Source: Euptelea pleiosperma (taxonomy: Eukaryota; Streptophyta; Magnoliopsida; Ranunculales; Eupteleaceae). Taken from it: DNA of 64,000 nucleotides. The position numbers and the translations under genes were made by a program. Positions 61,105 to 64,000 of this stretch are shown here, in pieces (the first letter of the stretch is position 1; each line of letters starts with the position of its first letter). The notes below the pieces were generated by a model. That model was not told the origin of the DNA, did no database searches, and saw only the letters and a list, made by a program, of their open reading frames with translations. The DNA is taken from the NCBI GenBank assembly GCA_035048495.1, contig JASUTR010000121.1, positions 58,594 to 122,593 of the forward strand, given 5' to 3'.

Positions 61105-63385
61105 TTGAGTCAAATACGATGTCTGGTTGCACAAAAGTCACTAGTTATAGGCTTCGGAATGTAACAAACAAACTGAGTCCAATTAGAGACATTGACGCAC
61201 GGATGGAGCAAACTTGTTTCGATTGTCCCGAATCTTTTCCAAGACTTTAAATGTGTTCAAAACAATTGCAATGGAACAGATTGAGTCAAATTACGAGATC
61301 CGGTTGCGAAAAAGTCACTTGTTATAAGCTTAGGAGTAACGCACAAACTGAGTCCAATATAGCCATTGACGCACGAACGGAGCAAACTTGTACCGACTGT
61401 CCCGAATCTTGTTCCAAGTATTCAAATGTGTTAAAACAATTGTAATAGAAGATATTGATCAAAATTACGAGGTCCGTTGTGAAAAAGTCACTAGTTATAA
61501 GCTAAGGAATGTAACGCACAAACTGAGTCCAATTAGAGTCATTGAATCACGAATGGGGCAAACTTGTTCCGACAGTCCCTAATCTTGTTCCAACACATCA
61601 AATGCGTTAAAACAATTGTAATAGAAGATATTGAGTCCAAAATTACAGATTCTGATTGCGAAAAAGTAAGTAATTATAGGCTTAGGAATGTAACACACAA
61701 ATTAAGTCCAATTTAGCCATTGACGCCGAACGGAGCAAACTTGTTCCGACTGTCCGAATCTTGTTCCAGTCTTCAAATGTGTTAAAACAATGTAATAGAA
61801 GATATTGAGTCAAATTACGAGGTCCGGTTGTGAAAAAGTCACTAGTTATAAGCTATGGAATGTAACGCACAAACTGAGTCCAATTAGAGTCATTGACGCA
61901 CGAATGGGCAAACTTGTTTCGACAGTCCCGAATCTTGTTCAAACACTTCAAATGTGTTAAACAATTGTAATACAAGATATTGAGCCAAATACGAAGTCCG
62001 GTTACGAAAAAGTCGTAATTATAGGCTTAGGAATGTAACACCCAAACTGAGTCCAATAGAGACATTGACGAACGAATGGAGCAAACTTGTTCCGACTGTC
62101 CCGAATCTTTTTTCAACAGTTCAAATGTGTTAAACAATTGTAATGGAAGATATTGAGTCAAATTACGAGGTCCGGTTGCGCAAAAAGTCACTAGTTATAA
62201 GCTTGGAATGTAACGCACAAACTGAGTCCAATTAGAGTCATTGACGCACGAATGGGGCAAACTTGTTCCGACAGTCCCGAATCTTGTTCAACACTCAAAT
62301 GTGTTAAAACAATTGTAATACAAGATATTGAGCCAAAATACGAAGTCCGGTTACGAAAAAGTCAGTAATTATAGGCTTAGGAATGTAACACCCAAACTGA
62401 GTCCAATTAGAGACATTGACGACGAATGGAGCAAACTTGTTCCGACTGTCCCGAATCTTTTTTCAACAGTTCAAATGTGTTTAAACAATTGTAATGGAAG
62501 AATTGAGTCAAATTACGAGGTCCGGTTGTGCAAAAGTCACTAGTTATAAGCTTGGGAATGTAACGCACAAACTGAGTGCAATCGAGTCATTTACGCACGA
62601 ATGGGGTAAACTTGTTCCGACAGTCCCTAATCTTGTTCCAACACATCAAATGCGTTAAAACAATTGTAATAGAAGATATTGAGTCAAATTACAGATTCCG
62701 ATTGCGAAAAAGTAAGTAATTAAGGCTTAGGAATGTAACACACAAATTAAGTCCAATTATAGCCATTGACGCACGAACGGAGCAAACTTGTTCCGACTGT
62801 CCCGAATCTTGTTCCAAGTCTTCAAATGTGTTAAAACAATTGTAAGGAAGATATTGAGTCAAATTACGAGGTCCGGTTGTGCAAAAGTCACTAGTTATAA
62901 GCTTGGGAATGTAACGCACAAACTGAGTGCAATTGGGTCATTTTACGCACGAATGGGGTAAACTTGTTCCGACAGTCCCTAATCTTGTTCCAACACATCA
63001 AATGCTTAAAACAATTGTAATAGAAGATATTGAGTCAAATTACAGATTCCGATTGCGAAAAAAGTTAAGTAATTATAGGCTTAGGAATGTAACACACAAA
63101 TTAAGTCCAATTAGAGACATTGACGAACGGATGGAGCAAACTTCTTTCGACTGTCCCAAATCTTGTTCATACACTTCGAATGTGTTGAAACAATAGTAAT
63201 GGAGGAGTTTGAGTCAAATTACAGGGTCCGGTTGCGAAAAAGTCACTAGTTATAGGCTTCGGAATGTAACACACAAACTGAGTCCAAATAGAGACATTGA
63301 CGCACGGATGGAGCAAATTGTTGCGACTGTCCCGAATCTTTCTCAAACACTTTCAAATGTGTTGAAAACAATAGTAATGGAAGAT
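61105..63385 (+). repeat. 13-mer with many indels (2,281 bp)
   Basis: The order A-B-C/E-F/B-C-D-E/C-D-E-F/B-E-F-G can be followed by markers (GAATCACGAATGG ~61546, GATTCTGATTGCG ~61647, CAATCGAGTC ~62580). It is 18 bases shorter than the 2,299-bp standard. Losses and gains are mostly single bases in short runs. Confidence 0.85.
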
Positions 63386-64000
63386 TTGAGTCAATTACGA
63401 TGTCTGGTTGCACAAAATCACTAGTTATAGGCTTCGGAATGTAACAAACAAACTGAGTCCAATTAGAGACATTGACGCACGGATGGAGCAAACTTGTTTC
63501 GATTGTCCCGAATCTTGTTCCAAGACTTTAAATGTGTTGAAACAATTGCAATGGACAGATTGAGTCAAATTACGAGATCCGGTTGCGAAAAAGTCACTTG
63601 TTATAAGCTTAGGAGTGTAACGCACAAACTGAGTCCAATTATAGCCATTGACGCACGAACGGAGCAAACTTGTTCCGACTGTCCCGAATCTTGTTCCAAG
63701 TCTTCAAATGTGTTAAACAATTGTAATAGAAGATATTGAGTCAAATTACGAGGTCCGGTTGTGAAAAAGTCACTAGTTATAAGCTAAGGAATGTAACGCA
63801 CAAACAGAGTCCAATTAGAGTCATTGACGCACGAATGGGGCAAACTTGTTCCGACAGTCCCGAATCTTGTTCAACACTTCAATGTGTTAAAACAATTGTA
63901 ATCAAGATATTGAGCCAAAATACGAAGTCCGGTTACGAAAAGTCAGTAATTATAGGCTTAGGAATGTAACACCCAAACTGAGTCCAATTAGAGACATTCA
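63386..64000 (+). repeat. Start of another right-domain 7-mer, cut by window end
   Basis: A (63386), B (63560), C (63736) and a D fragment (63910-64000). A has TTGAGTCAATTAC and C has ACAAACAGAGTCC. The last bases read GACATTCA, the right-domain D marker. The array evidently continues beyond the window or to a contig end. Confidence 0.87.

Larger units (their letters stand above)
1..64000 (+). repeat. Satellite DNA array, 177-bp monomer, head-to-tail, HOR-organised
   Basis: The conserved TTGAG(T/C)CAAA(T/A)TAC recurs every 176-177 bp from end to end, always on the + strand, so monomers are tandem and never inverted. One B monomer (20808-20984) counted by hand has 70 G+C in 177 bp. Seven diverged monomer types recur in fixed order, so the true period is 1,238 bp or a longer compound unit, which defines a higher-order repeat. 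No unique sequence interrupts the array. Monomers of about nucleosome length in homogenised HORs are typical of centromeric and pericentromeric satellites; that role here is inference. Species and satellite family name are not recognised. Confidence 0.97.
41319..64000 (+). repeat. Right HOR domain: 20-mer, 3,537-bp units
   Basis: The unit is a marked 7-mer plus a 13-mer. Four near-identical copies run to 55465; after that the order is altered and indels increase. The marked 7-mer carries TTGAGTCAATTAC in A (one A lost), ACAAACAGAGTCC in C, GACATTCACG in D, CATTAACGAACGG in F, and ACACATTGACG plus ACAAATAGTAATGG in G (one base gained). Confidence 0.9.

Noticed and set aside
1..64000. CRISPR array
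   Set aside because: The repeat is the whole 177-bp period with no short repeat/unique spacer alternation, and differences between copies are type-specific substitutions.
1..64000. Trypanosoma-type 177-bp minichromosome repeat
   Set aside because: Only the length agrees. Those repeats are known to be strongly AT-rich and linked to TTAGGG telomeres. This array is ~40% GC in the counted monomer, has seven-type HORs and no telomere motif. Not formally excluded without alignment.
1..64000. Transposon or retroelement insertion
   Set aside because: No break in the 176-178-bp register longer than a few bases, no target-site duplication, no terminal repeats and no transposase or reverse-transcriptase reading frame.
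1..64000. Inverted (head-to-head) array segments
   Set aside because: Every monomer start I located reads TTGAG(T/C)C (or a one-base variant) on the + strand, so there is no orientation switch.
1..64000. Naming the satellite as the cucumber 177-bp centromeric family
   Set aside because: The period matches, but I cannot compare sequences and length alone fits many plant and animal satellites.

Overview
The whole 64 kb window is one uninterrupted satellite-DNA array. Every part of it is built head-to-tail, in one orientation, from a ~177-bp monomer (about 40% GC by hand count of one monomer). I find no unique sequence, protein gene, RNA gene, transposon, CRISPR array or telomere repeat. A long array of nucleosome-sized monomers organised into higher-order repeats (HORs) points to a eukaryotic chromosome, most likely a centromeric, pericentromeric or other heterochromatic block. 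The species cannot be named from the sequence. The 177-bp length fits many plant centromere satellites (cucumber also has a centromeric satellite of this length), but also animal satellites, and I could not compare sequences.

Monomers are phased here from the conserved TTGAG(T/C)C. Seven diverged monomer types, A to G, form the basic HOR: A177-B177-C176-D177-E177-F177-G177 = 1,238 bp. Other units are built from the same seven types plus recombinant monomers that switch type part-way: a dimer A-B* (354 bp; B* has a B front and a G tail), an 8-mer (1,415 bp), 9-mers (1,587-1,592 bp), 11-mers (1,945 bp) and a 13-mer (2,299 bp).

Layout. (1) Left domain, 1-20630: a mixture of dimers, 7-, 9- and 11-mers, containing a 45-monomer, 7,958-bp super-repeat present twice in tandem (4715-12672 and 12673-20630). 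(2) Central domain, 20631-41318: mostly 7-mers, with eight consecutive, apparently identical 1,238-bp copies (20631-30534), one 8-mer, four more 7-mers, an irregular 9-mer containing an indel cluster, one 7-mer, and a transition 9-mer. (3) Right domain, 41319-64000: a 20-monomer, 3,537-bp HOR (7-mer + 13-mer) repeated four times to 55465, then rearranged and partly degraded copies to the window end. Single-base indels become frequent after ~58.5 kb.

Marker variants shared by the left and right domains but absent from the central 7-mers suggest that the homogeneous centre expanded recently inside an older, more complex array. The open reading frames of 65-173 codons arise because 177 = 3 x 59 and monomer A has lost the usual stop codons; I do not regard any of them as a gene.
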